From NCBI GenBank assembly GCA_002309955.1, contig DBXQ01000047.1, positions 2,426 to 8,937 on the forward strand: a DNA stretch of 6,512 nucleotides, read 5' to 3'. Source of the DNA: Bacteroidales bacterium UBA1208 (lineage in GTDB: Bacteria > Bacteroidota > Bacteroidia > Bacteroidales > P3). Shown in pieces: positions 1 to 6,459 of this stretch. Position 1 is the stretch's first letter. Each line of letters starts with the position of its first letter. A model generated the notes under the pieces. It was given only the letters and a program-made list of their open reading frames with translations. It made no database searches and was not told the origin of the DNA. The position numbers were made by a program, and so were the translations under genes.

Positions 1-70
1 GTAGCGGGCTACGGCGAGACAGGGATGTGGCCAAGATGCCGAAAGAAATGCTGATATGGCATAAACAGAC

Positions 71-123
71 CTTAAAAAGCGAGAAAGAATGTAAGAGTCG
101 GCCTAATGACCGATTTGGGTTTA
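71..123 (-). repeat. dispersed repeat, left copy
   Basis: This copy matches the reverse complement of 6460-6512 at 46 of 53 positions with no gaps. Positions 96-119 are 24 identical bases. Read on the minus strand, the direction of the upstream operon, the core gives the stem TCGGTC, loop ATTA, stem GGCCGA (113 to 98). That is 6 bp including one G-U pair, followed by a pyrimidine-rich run with a T5 stretch (78-74). On the plus strand the same pair becomes a C-A mismatch, so the structure favours minus-strand RNA. It lies about 190 bp beyond the HAD stop codon. Function is unknown; a 3'-end or terminator-like role is inferred. Confidence 0.85.
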
Positions 124-149
124 ATATTTTCTGTGATAAATATTGATGT

Positions 150-175
150 ATAGTGTGATATATGTATTGCACTAT
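150..175 (+). repeat. AT-rich hairpin
   Basis: ATAGTG (150-155) pairs with CACTAT (170-175). On the plus strand pairing continues through two G-U pairs and three A-U pairs to a TATG loop at 161-164, giving an 11-bp stem. On the minus strand the two G-U pairs become A-C mismatches. There is no T tract after it and no known plus-strand transcript here, so it may be chance in AT-rich sequence. Confidence 0.35.
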
Positions 176-240
176 CGTGAATAAGTACCTCTTGTGGATA
201 GGGGGAAAGAGTTAATAAAATGACCTCCAAAACTTTTTCC

Positions 241-288
241 ATGGTCTTCATGTCTGTAATGCTACCTACATCACGACCTGAAGACCAT
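241..288. repeat. 10-bp perfect inverted repeat after the HAD gene
   Basis: ATGGTCTTCA (241-250) and TGAAGACCAT (279-288) are perfect complements separated by 28 nt. The spacer can form a further TGTA/TACA stem. It begins 23 bases past the HAD stop codon in the direction of transcription, where a transcript end would be expected. What follows on the minus strand is not a clean T tract, so it is a poor classical terminator. It could be a 3' stabilising structure or a protein-binding site; the sequence does not decide. Confidence 0.5.
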
Positions 289-310
289 AAGACGGCTCTG
301 TGTGCCGAAC

Positions 311-787
311 TTAAAGCAATATGGCTTGTGCCTTCTCGGCATCCTTTGCCGTCAGTCCTATGGTAGGATCGGTCAACACCAAATGGGGCTCTTGCTCGGG
401 CATGAAATCAAACCCATCGTCAATAATCACGTATCGATATTCCGATGGGTTGTTCGAAGCGTTTGTATTAAGCCATTTATTTATCTCCATACCTCGGGTA
501 TAGAGAAACGATGCCGGCAAAGTCGGAGTAATATCCAGCAGTATTCCTGGCATCTTTCTCATGGCCCAGAGTGTCTGCATAGCATCCCAGCCTTTGTATT
601 TCCATGTCGACGTGATAATAATCCCTGCGTCAGTGACATTGACCAAGCCCCTTAAACTTTCTACTGTCTCAGGGTCAAAGAATGGACCATAATCATCCTT
701 TAGAGGAAAACCTTTTGTGTAGAGCTCCATTCTGTGCCGTTTTGTGCACACAACACCGTCAAAGTCTAAAAAAACATATCTGTCCAT
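311..787 (-). CDS. HAD-fold protein of the RNA-repair-associated (HAD_SAK-like) type
   Basis: This is a 158-residue single-domain protein of the haloacid dehalogenase superfamily, probably a cytoplasmic phosphatase or phosphotransferase of unknown substrate. Motif I is LDFDGVV with the nucleophile Asp8 and acid/base Asp10. Motif II is IIITSTW around residues 57-62. The conserved RGMEINKWL follows at 98-106. The metal-binding acidic pair is in VIIDD at Asp123-Asp124, and the C-terminal LTDPTIGLT (138-146) is typical of the family. There is no cap domain. From memory this layout matches the HAD domain named for Swiss Army Knife RNA-repair proteins, here standing alone. I chose the ATG at 787; the frame extends two codons further to a TTG at 793, which is less likely. 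It is the last gene of the operon, 53 bp after rnr, behind a strong hairpin that could lower its expression. The fold is secure; the subfamily and any RNA role are inferred. Confidence 0.8.
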   Translation of the reverse strand: MDRYVFLDFDGVVCTKRHRMELYTKGFPLKDDYGPFFDPETVESLRGLVNVTDAGIIITSTWKYKGWDAMQTLWAMRKMPGILLDITPTLPASFLYTRGMEINKWLNTNASNNPSEYRYVIIDDGFDFMPEQEPHLVLTDPTIGLTAKDAEKAQAILL

Positions 788-799
788 GTCCAATTCATA

Positions 800-830
800 A
801 GGGGCTTGAAACCGATTGTTTCAAACCCCT
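800..830 (-). terminator. strong hairpin between rnr and the HAD gene
   Basis: On the minus strand the arms AGGGGTTTGAAAC (830 to 818) and GTTTCAAGCCCCT (812 to 800) form 13 continuous pairs, one of them G-U, with a 5-nt loop. On the plus strand that pair is a C-A mismatch, so the fold is best in the operon transcript. It starts 10 nt past the rnr stop and ends 12 nt before the HAD start codon. Only a weak run (TTATGAATT) follows, so it looks like a partial terminator, an attenuator, or a stop against 3' exonucleases protecting rnr mRNA. The hairpin is certain as sequence; its role is inferred. Confidence 0.6.
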
Positions 831-840
831 CTGTGCAGTG

Positions 841-3192
841 TCATTTTGTTTTACGGCCTTTAGTTGCCGATGAGGAGCGTTTCCCTTTGCCATTATTTTT
901 ATTGCCAGACGATTTCCCTCTGGACTTTGTGCCCGATGCTTTCCTGCCCTCTTTCAGTGCCCCCTCATCCCGTTTCCTTCCACGTGATGCACCACGCTCT
1001 TTGCCTATAGGGGCTTCATTTGTCAGGTCGACCAATTCAAAGTCTATCAGTTTCTTCATCATGTCAACACCTTTGACCCGAATGGTGACAGGGTCGCCCA
1101 ATTTGTAGCATTTCCCATAGCGTCTCCCGATCACTTGGTAATTGTCCTCATCAAGCATATAATAGTCGCCTTGCAGACTGCCTATGGGAATCATGCCCTC
1201 ACACTTGTTTCCTTCAATTTCGGCATATATACCCCACTTGCTTACCCCGGAAATAAGTGCAGGAAACTCCTGCCCAAGCTTGTCACTGAGAAACTCTGCC
1301 TGCTTGTATTTCACACTCGCCCGTTCAGCGTCGGCTGCCCGTTTCTCCATCACCGAGCAGTGCTTGCAGTATTCTTCATACTCGTCGGCACTCACCGAGG
1401 CTCCTCTATGCAAATAGCGGTCTAACAGACGGTGAACCATCAAGTCTGGATAACGTCTTATCGGTGACGTGAAATGTGTATAGAATGGGAATCCCAAGCC
1501 ATAGTGGCCGATATTTTCCGTACTGTAATAGGCCTTGGCCATGGTGCGGATGGCAATATTGTCTATCATGTACTCCTCTCCGCGGCCGGCAATCGTCTCG
1601 AACAGGCTATTATAGCTGTGGGCAAGGGCTTGGCGCGACCCAACCTTTATTTTGAATCCCAATTTGGCGACAAATTCCACAAACGTGTTCAGTTTTTCGG
1701 GGTTAGGCTCGTCGTGGACACGATAAACGAAAGTCTTTGCCGGCTTCGGCTTCGCTCCATCTGACTTGTCCTTTTTGGTCATGCCTACATGCTCGGCCAC
1801 CTGTTTGTTAGCCAACAGCATAAACTCTTCGATAAGCCAATTCGCCTCTTTCGATTCCTTGATGTAAACACCTATAGGCTTGGCATTCTCGTCCAGATGG
1901 AATTTCACTTCGGTGCTCTCAAAGTTGATGGCACCTTCTTTGTAGCGCTCTTCTCGCAGCAAAGTCGCCAGCTTGTGCAGTTCCAGAATGGCGTTGCCGG
2001 TCTCCTGTTCATCGGCTTTTACGCTGTTTGTTTCAATTATCTCTTGAGCCTCCTCATAGTCGTATCGCCGGTCACTATTTATCACACTCTTGCCCATCCA
2101 TGTCTTCTTCACCACAGCCTTGTTGTCCATCTCCATTACCACACTGAAACAAAGCTTGTCTTCATGTGGACGTAGCGAGCATACGCCGTTGCACAATTTC
2201 TCTGGCAGCATCGGTATAGTCCGGTCTACCAGATAGACACTTGTCCCCCGTTCATAGGCCTCGCGATCAATAGCACTGCCGGGTTTCACGTAGTACGAAA
2301 CATCAGCAATGTGGACACCTACCTCGATGTTGCCATTCTTCAACCTGCGGAACGATAAGGCGTCGTCAAAATCCTTTGCATCTGATGGGTCGATAGTGAA
2401 CGTGGTGATGTCTCGGAAATCCTTCCTCCCTTCATAGTCCGCATCTGTTGGCTGTTTGATGCGTTCAGCCTCTTTCTCTGCGGCTTCGGGGAAATCAAGC
2501 GGAAAGTCATATTCGGCCAGGATGGACTGCATCTCGACATTGTTGTCTCCCGGTTGGCCCAGTCGTTTCAACACCCGTCCTACAGGGTTGTTCATTCTCT
2601 CTGGCCAGTCGGTCATCTCCACCAGCACCTTCTCACCGTCCTCGGCTCCTGCCAGCTCGTTTATTGGTATGAAAATGTCCACCACCATTGAGCGGTTATC
2701 GCTCACCATAAAGGCAAAGCGGTCCTGTTTTTGTATTATTCCAACAAACCTTGTGCGGGCTCGCTGCAGTATCTCCACCACTTGCCCTTCCGGTTTGCGC
2801 ATTTTGCGTTTGGGAAACATCAACACCTTTACCGTGTCGCCGTGCAGCGCATGGTGGGTGTTGTTCGGTGCAATCAACACATCCTCGCGCCCTTCATCTT
2901 GAGGGATGACATAGGCCTTGCCCGTTTGTTTCATGTCGATGGTGCCGACAAGGTAATTCTTGGGCAACAGGTCGTCGTTGATGTTTTTCGGATTGATTTT
3001 ATATTTGCCGCGTGCATTCTCGTCTTCAACCAATATTTTACTTTCAGCCAGCTCCTGCATGGTTTCCAATACCAGCTGCCGGCCACCCTTGTCGTGAGCA
3101 CCGACGCGCGACGAAATCTGTTTATGGTTAAACGAGTCGAAAGGATTGTTTGCAAATATTGTCAGTATCTGTTTTGCATATATTTCATTCAT
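841..3192 (-). CDS. rnr: ribonuclease R
   Basis: A 3'-to-5' processive exoribonuclease of the RNase II/R family that degrades structured RNA in the cytoplasm and helps in mRNA decay and RNA quality control. At 783 residues it is close to the family norm (813 in E. coli). Order of domains: N-terminal winged-helix region (about 1-65), two cold-shock/OB domains (about 78-127 and 145-210), the RNB catalytic domain (about 257-600), an S1 domain (643-721) and a basic Lys/Arg/Gly/Ser-rich tail (about 728-783). The catalytic motif TIDPSDAKDFDDAL carries Asp268, Asp274, Asp276 and Asp277, matching the four metal-binding aspartates of the family. YLVDRTIPMLPEKLCNGVCS (320-339) and FTSPIRRYPDLMVHR (574-588) are also family signatures. 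The ATG at 3192 gives a complete N-terminal domain; no Shine-Dalgarno is seen, as is usual in Bacteroidetes. It lies 59 bp after the peptidase gene and is probably co-transcribed with it. Confidence 0.97.
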   Translation of the reverse strand: MNEIYAKQILTIFANNPFDSFNHKQISSRVGAHDKGGRQLVLETMQELAESKILVEDENARGKYKINPKNINDDLLPKNYLVGTIDMKQTGKAYVIPQDEGREDVLIAPNNTHHALHGDTVKVLMFPKRKMRKPEGQVVEILQRARTRFVGIIQKQDRFAFMVSDNRSMVVDIFIPINELAGAEDGEKVLVEMTDWPERMNNPVGRVLKRLGQPGDNNVEMQSILAEYDFPLDFPEAAEKEAERIKQPTDADYEGRKDFRDITTFTIDPSDAKDFDDALSFRRLKNGNIEVGVHIADVSYYVKPGSAIDREAYERGTSVYLVDRTIPMLPEKLCNGVCSLRPHEDKLCFSVVMEMDNKAVVKKTWMGKSVINSDRRYDYEEAQEIIETNSVKADEQETGNAILELHKLATLLREERYKEGAINFESTEVKFHLDENAKPIGVYIKESKEANWLIEEFMLLANKQVAEHVGMTKKDKSDGAKPKPAKTFVYRVHDEPNPEKLNTFVEFVAKLGFKIKVGSRQALAHSYNSLFETIAGRGEEYMIDNIAIRTMAKAYYSTENIGHYGLGFPFYTHFTSPIRRYPDLMVHRLLDRYLHRGASVSADEYEEYCKHCSVMEKRAADAERASVKYKQAEFLSDKLGQEFPALISGVSKWGIYAEIEGNKCEGMIPIGSLQGDYYMLDEDNYQVIGRRYGKCYKLGDPVTIRVKGVDMMKKLIDFELVDLTNEAPIGKERGASRGRKRDEGALKEGRKASGTKSRGKSSGNKNNGKGKRSSSATKGRKTK

Positions 3193-3226
3193 GATTAGTG
3201 TGTCGATAAACGATGATTAATGATTA
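3191..3226. promoter_or_regulatory. three ATGATTA heptamers before rnr
   Basis: ATGATTA occurs at 3191-3197, 3213-3219 and 3220-3226. The last two are in direct tandem, and the first overlaps the rnr start codon. The first and second starts are 22 bp apart, about two helical turns. This could be an operator or just AT-rich repetition in a 59-bp gap; no promoter consensus is evident. Confidence 0.2.
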
Positions 3227-3251
3227 GGAGAGACCATCTCGGGGAACCTTG

Positions 3252-5345
3252 CTATTCCTCAAATCCGCATCTCGCCATTAACGCTTTTTTGTCTGGGTCG
3301 CGTCCCATAAAGTTGCGGAACAACACCGAGGGATGTTCTGTGCCGCCTTTCGACAGTATTTTGTCCCGGAATGCCTTGGCCGTGGCTTTGTCGAAGATGC
3401 CGTTCTCCTTGAATTTCGAGAATATATCGGCATCCAGCACCTCAGCCCACTTATATCCGTAGTACCCCGATGCATATCCGCCGGCAAAGATGTGGGTGAA
3501 TGCCGTGCTGGTGTTTGCACCTTCAACCGGGGAGAGTAAATCTTTCATGTGTTCGCGTTCAAAATCCTCTATGCGTTCCTCTATGGGCTTTTCTATCGTG
3601 TGGAAGGAAAAGTCCACTATGCCCAGATTCAACTGTCTCAGGCACATCCACCCTGCCAGATATTTCTCCGCTGCTTTGATTTTCTTTATATACTCGCCTG
3701 GAATGGTGTCGCCTGTCTCATAGTGGCGGGCAAAAGTGTTGAGGAATGCCGACTCATAGCACCAGTTTTCCATCACCTGCGACGGCATCTCCACAAAATC
3801 GCGCTTCACACTGGTTCCACTCAGCGAGGGGTATGTGCAGTCTGTCAGCAGGCAATGCATGGCATGTCCCATCTCATGCATAAAGGTCTCCATCTCGTCA
3901 AAACTCAGCAATGCCGGTTTGTTGCCCACGGGTTTGGAGAAGTTGCATACCACCTGTACCAACGGACGTATTTGCTTGCCGTCTATATTGCTCTGTTCAC
4001 GGAATGTGGTCTTCCAGGCTCCGCTCCGTTTGCTGGCTCTCGGGTGCATATCTAAATACAATACTCCCATAAACCGTTTGCCATCCATCACCTCGAACAC
4101 TTTCACATCGGGATGATACACCTCAATGTTTTTCACCTCGCGGAACGTAACCCCGTACAGCCGTCCGTAAAGGTCGAAAATACCTTGGCGCACCTTGTCC
4201 AGTTGCAAATAGGGACGCAATAGTTCTTCGTCAAAGTCGTACTTCTTCTGTTTCAGTTTCTCGCTATAATAGCTGAAATCCCAACGCTCCAGGGGTAAGG
4301 AAGCACCCAGTTCTTGAGCAAACTCCGTCACCTCTCTCAGATCCCGTTCGGCGCTCGGAAGAGCGGCCTCGTACATCTCCGACAGAAATCCCCACAGTTT
4401 CTCCGGGGTGTTGCACATGCGATTGCTCAGCACATATTCGCAATAATTCTTGTAACCCAACAGGTGAGCCTGCTGGTAGCGCAGATAGGTCATCTTGCGT
4501 ATCACATCGTTATTGTCGTTCTCGTTTCCGCGGTTGCCCCGGCTATTATAGGCACGCCACATCTGTTCGCGGAGTCCCCGGTTGTCTGCATAAGTGATGA
4601 ACGGTCCAAACGATGGGTAGGCAAGTGTGAACACCCATCCCTCAAGTCCTCTCTCCTTGGCTTCGTCCTGTGCTGCCGCCATCACATTCTCCGGCAAGCC
4701 CGACAGATCTTCGCGGTTAGTAATATGCAGGATATAGTTATTATTGTCGGCCAGCACATTGCGGTTCATCTGCTGCGACAGTTGCGACAGCTGTTCGCTG
4801 TTCTCGGCAAATGTTTTGCGGTCATCCCCTTCCAAGTTCACACCGTTGCGGATAAACCCAAGATATGTGTCCTCCAGCAGGGTGCGCTGTTCTGTAGTCA
4901 GCTTCAGACTGTTGCGTTTGTCATATATCGCTTTCACTCGTGCAAACAATTTTGGATTCATATTCACACTGTTCGAAAAGCGGGTCAGCTCAGGCGTCAA
5001 TTCCATCACAATGTTCTGCAACTCGCTGTCTGTGTTGCATTCATTCAGGTTGAACAGGATACCACTGATACGCTCAACCTTGTCGCTTGCGGTCTGAAGA
5101 GCCACAATGGTGTTCTTGAACGTGGGAGCCTCTTTCATTGACACGATATTGTCAATGTTCTTCTCGGCCTCCTTGATGGCCTCTCTCATCGCAGGAATGT
5201 AATGTTCATTGCGTATCTTACTGAACGGAGGGGTTTGATGTGGGGTTTTCCAGTCCTGCAGTAAAGGGTTGTTGCTCTGTCCGGCGGCAGGTTCTACGGC
5301 ACTCAAAAGGGTCATGGCAAGAAGGTATTTTGCTATTTTTTTCAT
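3252..5345 (-). CDS. dcp: secreted M3-family zinc metallopeptidase (peptidyl-dipeptidase Dcp type)
   Basis: A zinc oligopeptidase of family M3 that probably removes dipeptides from the C-termini of oligopeptides in the periplasm. With the start at 5345 it has 697 residues (E. coli Dcp has 681). The zinc motif is HEMGH at residues 490-494, with catalytic Glu491. The third ligand is Glu519 in DFVEMPSQ, 29 residues after the first His, the same spacing as in E. coli Dcp. HIFAGGYASGYYGYKWAEV (618-636) is the conserved substrate-binding stretch. The N-terminus MKKIAKYLLAMTLLSA is a signal peptide with likely cleavage AAG|Q after residue 22. An in-frame ATG at 5414 would add 23 residues ahead of this signal, which would be atypical, so I prefer 5345. 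No lipobox is seen. It is the first gene of the probable operon with rnr. Thimet-type or other M3 specificity cannot be excluded, but the Dcp signatures fit best. Confidence 0.93.
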   Translation of the reverse strand: MKKIAKYLLAMTLLSAVEPAAGQSNNPLLQDWKTPHQTPPFSKIRNEHYIPAMREAIKEAEKNIDNIVSMKEAPTFKNTIVALQTASDKVERISGILFNLNECNTDSELQNIVMELTPELTRFSNSVNMNPKLFARVKAIYDKRNSLKLTTEQRTLLEDTYLGFIRNGVNLEGDDRKTFAENSEQLSQLSQQMNRNVLADNNNYILHITNREDLSGLPENVMAAAQDEAKERGLEGWVFTLAYPSFGPFITYADNRGLREQMWRAYNSRGNRGNENDNNDVIRKMTYLRYQQAHLLGYKNYCEYVLSNRMCNTPEKLWGFLSEMYEAALPSAERDLREVTEFAQELGASLPLERWDFSYYSEKLKQKKYDFDEELLRPYLQLDKVRQGIFDLYGRLYGVTFREVKNIEVYHPDVKVFEVMDGKRFMGVLYLDMHPRASKRSGAWKTTFREQSNIDGKQIRPLVQVVCNFSKPVGNKPALLSFDEMETFMHEMGHAMHCLLTDCTYPSLSGTSVKRDFVEMPSQVMENWCYESAFLNTFARHYETGDTIPGEYIKKIKAAEKYLAGWMCLRQLNLGIVDFSFHTIEKPIEERIEDFEREHMKDLLSPVEGANTSTAFTHIFAGGYASGYYGYKWAEVLDADIFSKFKENGIFDKATAKAFRDKILSKGGTEHPSVLFRNFMGRDPDKKALMARCGFEE

Positions 5346-5490
5346 TTTTTTAGATTTATTATGATTCTTTGCTGGTTTATGGTGCAATAAAAAACACCAT
5401 GTTTCGTTTTCCATAATAACGTAAAGTGACGAAAATATTGTCCGACAACAAAAAAATATTATAGTAAATACAACTAAACACTAAAATGCT
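5346..5490. promoter_or_regulatory. divergent intergenic region
   Basis: This 145-bp AT-rich gap separates the divergent peptidase and lipoprotein genes and must hold promoters for both. The direct repeat AAAATATT lies at 5432-5439 and 5453-5460, exactly 21 bp apart. For the plus gene, a TTG at 5438-5440 lies 19 bp before a TA-start box at 5460, but that box (TATAGTAA) matches TAnnTTTG poorly. No better match was found on the minus strand. An A-rich leader without Shine-Dalgarno precedes each start codon. The promoter role is inferred from gene orientation; exact sites are not assigned. Confidence 0.5.
5379..5400 (-). repeat. small inverted repeat in the peptidase leader
   Basis: ATGGTG (5379-5384) and CACCAT (5395-5400) form a perfect 6-bp stem with a 10-nt A/T-only-but-one loop. 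It would fall in the 5' leader of the peptidase mRNA, 33 nt before the chosen start. It could affect translation, but a stem this short may be chance. Confidence 0.3.
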
Positions 5491-6369
5491 ATGAAAAAAG
5501 TAGTAACAGTTTTAGCCCTCGCCTTAGTGGCCATGGCTTTTGCAGCCTGCAACATGCATCAGGAAGAATTGGATGCTGCCATTAAAAAGAACGACTCCCT
5601 CTCCATGATTATCCAGAACAAGAATTCTGAACTCGATTCCCTTTTCTCCACCCTCAATGAGATCGAAGAAAATCTTATGGCCGTCAACTCCCGCTACAAT
5701 GCCGTTCAGGAATTGCGTCGTGCCAACATCGAAGGCCAGCCTAACGTGAAGAGCCAGATCACCGCCCAAATTAAGGACATTGAAAACCTCATGGCTGCCA
5801 ACCGTCAGAAAATCGCAAGCCTTCAGGCTAAGATTAACACCGACTCGAAAGAAAGCACCCGCCTGCAAGAGCTTGTCAGCCATCAGGAAGAACGCATCGC
5901 TCAGCAGGAGAGCCAAATCGCCCAACTCCTCACTGAATTGGAGAACAACAAGGTTCTCATCAAGAAACTCAATCAGGATGTTAGCGACCTTACCACTTCC
6001 AACGAGCAGAAAGAACAATACATCAAGCAGCAGACTGCCGAGGCCAATCGCGCCTACTATGTTGTCGGCACTTACTCCGACCTCAACGAGGCTGGCATAG
6101 TCAGCAAAGCCGGTGGCTTTATCGGCATCGGTCGTCGTCAGGGCACCAATAGCGAAATGCCTCTTGACCGCTTCACCCAAATCGACCGCACCAAGGTGAC
6201 CACCATCCCCATCAACATGAAGAAAGCCCTTGTGGTCTCCAAACACCCCGAGAACAGCTATGAACTGGTGATGGACGAAAACGACGACCGCGTGGTTTCC
6301 TACCTCCGCATCCTCAATCCCGCCAAATTCTGGGAGCAGACCCGTTTCCTGGTCATCTCCACCAAATAG
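5491..6369 (+). CDS. coiled-coil lipoprotein, possibly Cbp1-like
   Basis: A 292-residue predicted lipoprotein. The signal peptide MKKVVTVLALALVAMAFAAC ends in a slightly atypical lipobox (FAAC) with Cys20 as the lipidated residue. A Gln/Glu/Lys/Leu-rich helical region follows in two coiled-coil segments (about 24-78 and 86-185), broken near Pro84. A compact C-terminal domain (about 188-292) starts at AYYVVGTYSDL and contains GGFIGIGRR (208-216). No acidic run directly follows Cys20, so a surface-export signal is not obvious. Two D-S-L tripeptides (35-37 and 49-51) fit the Bacteroides O-glycosylation motif D-S/T-hydrophobic. From memory, the architecture and size resemble a Bacteroidales family that includes the collagen-binding adhesin Cbp1 of B. 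fragilis; this is unverified. Many C-ending codons suggest good expression. The gene stands alone, with its own terminator. Envelope location is well supported; adhesion is not shown. Confidence 0.85.
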   Translation: MKKVVTVLALALVAMAFAACNMHQEELDAAIKKNDSLSMIIQNKNSELDSLFSTLNEIEENLMAVNSRYNAVQELRRANIEGQPNVKSQITAQIKDIENLMAANRQKIASLQAKINTDSKESTRLQELVSHQEERIAQQESQIAQLLTELENNKVLIKKLNQDVSDLTTSNEQKEQYIKQQTAEANRAYYVVGTYSDLNEAGIVSKAGGFIGIGRRQGTNSEMPLDRFTQIDRTKVTTIPINMKKALVVSKHPENSYELVMDENDDRVVSYLRILNPAKFWEQTRFLVISTK

Positions 6370-6376
6370 TTGCTGC

Positions 6377-6392
6377 GCACACGTCTGTGTGC
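6377..6392 (+). repeat. small perfect hairpin after the lipoprotein stop
   Basis: GCACAC (6377-6382) and GTGTGC (6387-6392) form a 6-bp stem with a GTCT tetraloop, 7 bases after the stop codon. It lies 12 bases before the main terminator and has no T tract of its own. It may act as a 3' accessory structure. Confidence 0.5.
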
Positions 6393-6404
6393 CCATCGCT
6401 ATTC

Positions 6405-6452
6405 AAGCGCGCCTACACCGTTTCTTGCAGTGCAGGCGCGCTTCTTTTTTTC
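6405..6452 (+). terminator. rho-independent terminator of the lipoprotein gene
   Basis: AAGCGCGCCT (6405-6414) pairs perfectly with AGGCGCGCTT (6434-6443). The stem continues past one A-C mismatch with CAC (6416-6418) and GTG (6430-6432), closing an 11-nt loop. A run of seven T follows at 6445-6451. GC-rich stem plus T tract is the classical form, 35 bases after the stop codon. Confidence 0.92.
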
Positions 6453-6459
6453 AGCCGGA

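Larger units (their letters stand above)
1..310. other. gene-free left flank
   Basis: No convincing gene is seen in these 310 bases. A plus-strand frame is open from position 3 to a TGA at 144-146 (47 codons, entering from outside the window), but it runs straight through the dispersed repeat at 71-123 and has no recognisable protein motif, so I do not call it. The stretch is the 3' flank of the minus-strand operon. It holds the repeat, an AT-rich hairpin at 150-175 and a 10-bp inverted repeat at 241-288. A small GC hairpin (CGGC 293-296 with GCCG 304-307) sits just after the stop of the HAD gene. No clear Bacteroidetes-type promoter (TTTG with TAnnTTTG at 19-21 bp) was found. Confidence 0.6.

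Noticed and set aside
3..146. Partial plus-strand frame at the left edge, possible end of a neighbouring gene
   Set aside because: It passes through the dispersed repeat. The matching frame in the right copy has an in-frame stop (TAA) just before it, and base differences between copies show no third-position bias. The resemblance of the two peptides comes from the DNA repeat.
788..793. TTG start for the HAD gene, two codons upstream
   Set aside because: The ATG at 787 is only two codons downstream and gives a normal short N-terminus before the first catalytic motif.
4314..5141. A 275-codon plus-strand open frame
   Set aside because: It lies inside the M3 peptidase gene, whose minus-strand frame carries unambiguous catalytic motifs; the translation looks like a shadow.
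5346..5414. Longer start (ATG at 5414) for the M3 peptidase
   Set aside because: It would place 23 residues, including WCFLLHH, ahead of a canonical signal peptide that begins MKKIAKYLL.
5486..5494. ATG CTA TGA mini-frame overlapping the lipoprotein start
   Set aside because: A two-codon frame out of phase with the gene; nothing beyond its position supports a role, and it is easily chance.
5524..6396. A 290-codon open frame antisense to the lipoprotein gene
   Set aside because: It covers nearly all of a gene with clear lipobox and coiled-coil features. The sense gene rarely uses codons that read as antisense stops (TTA, CTA, TCA), which explains the open frame. Its translation shows no recognisable family.
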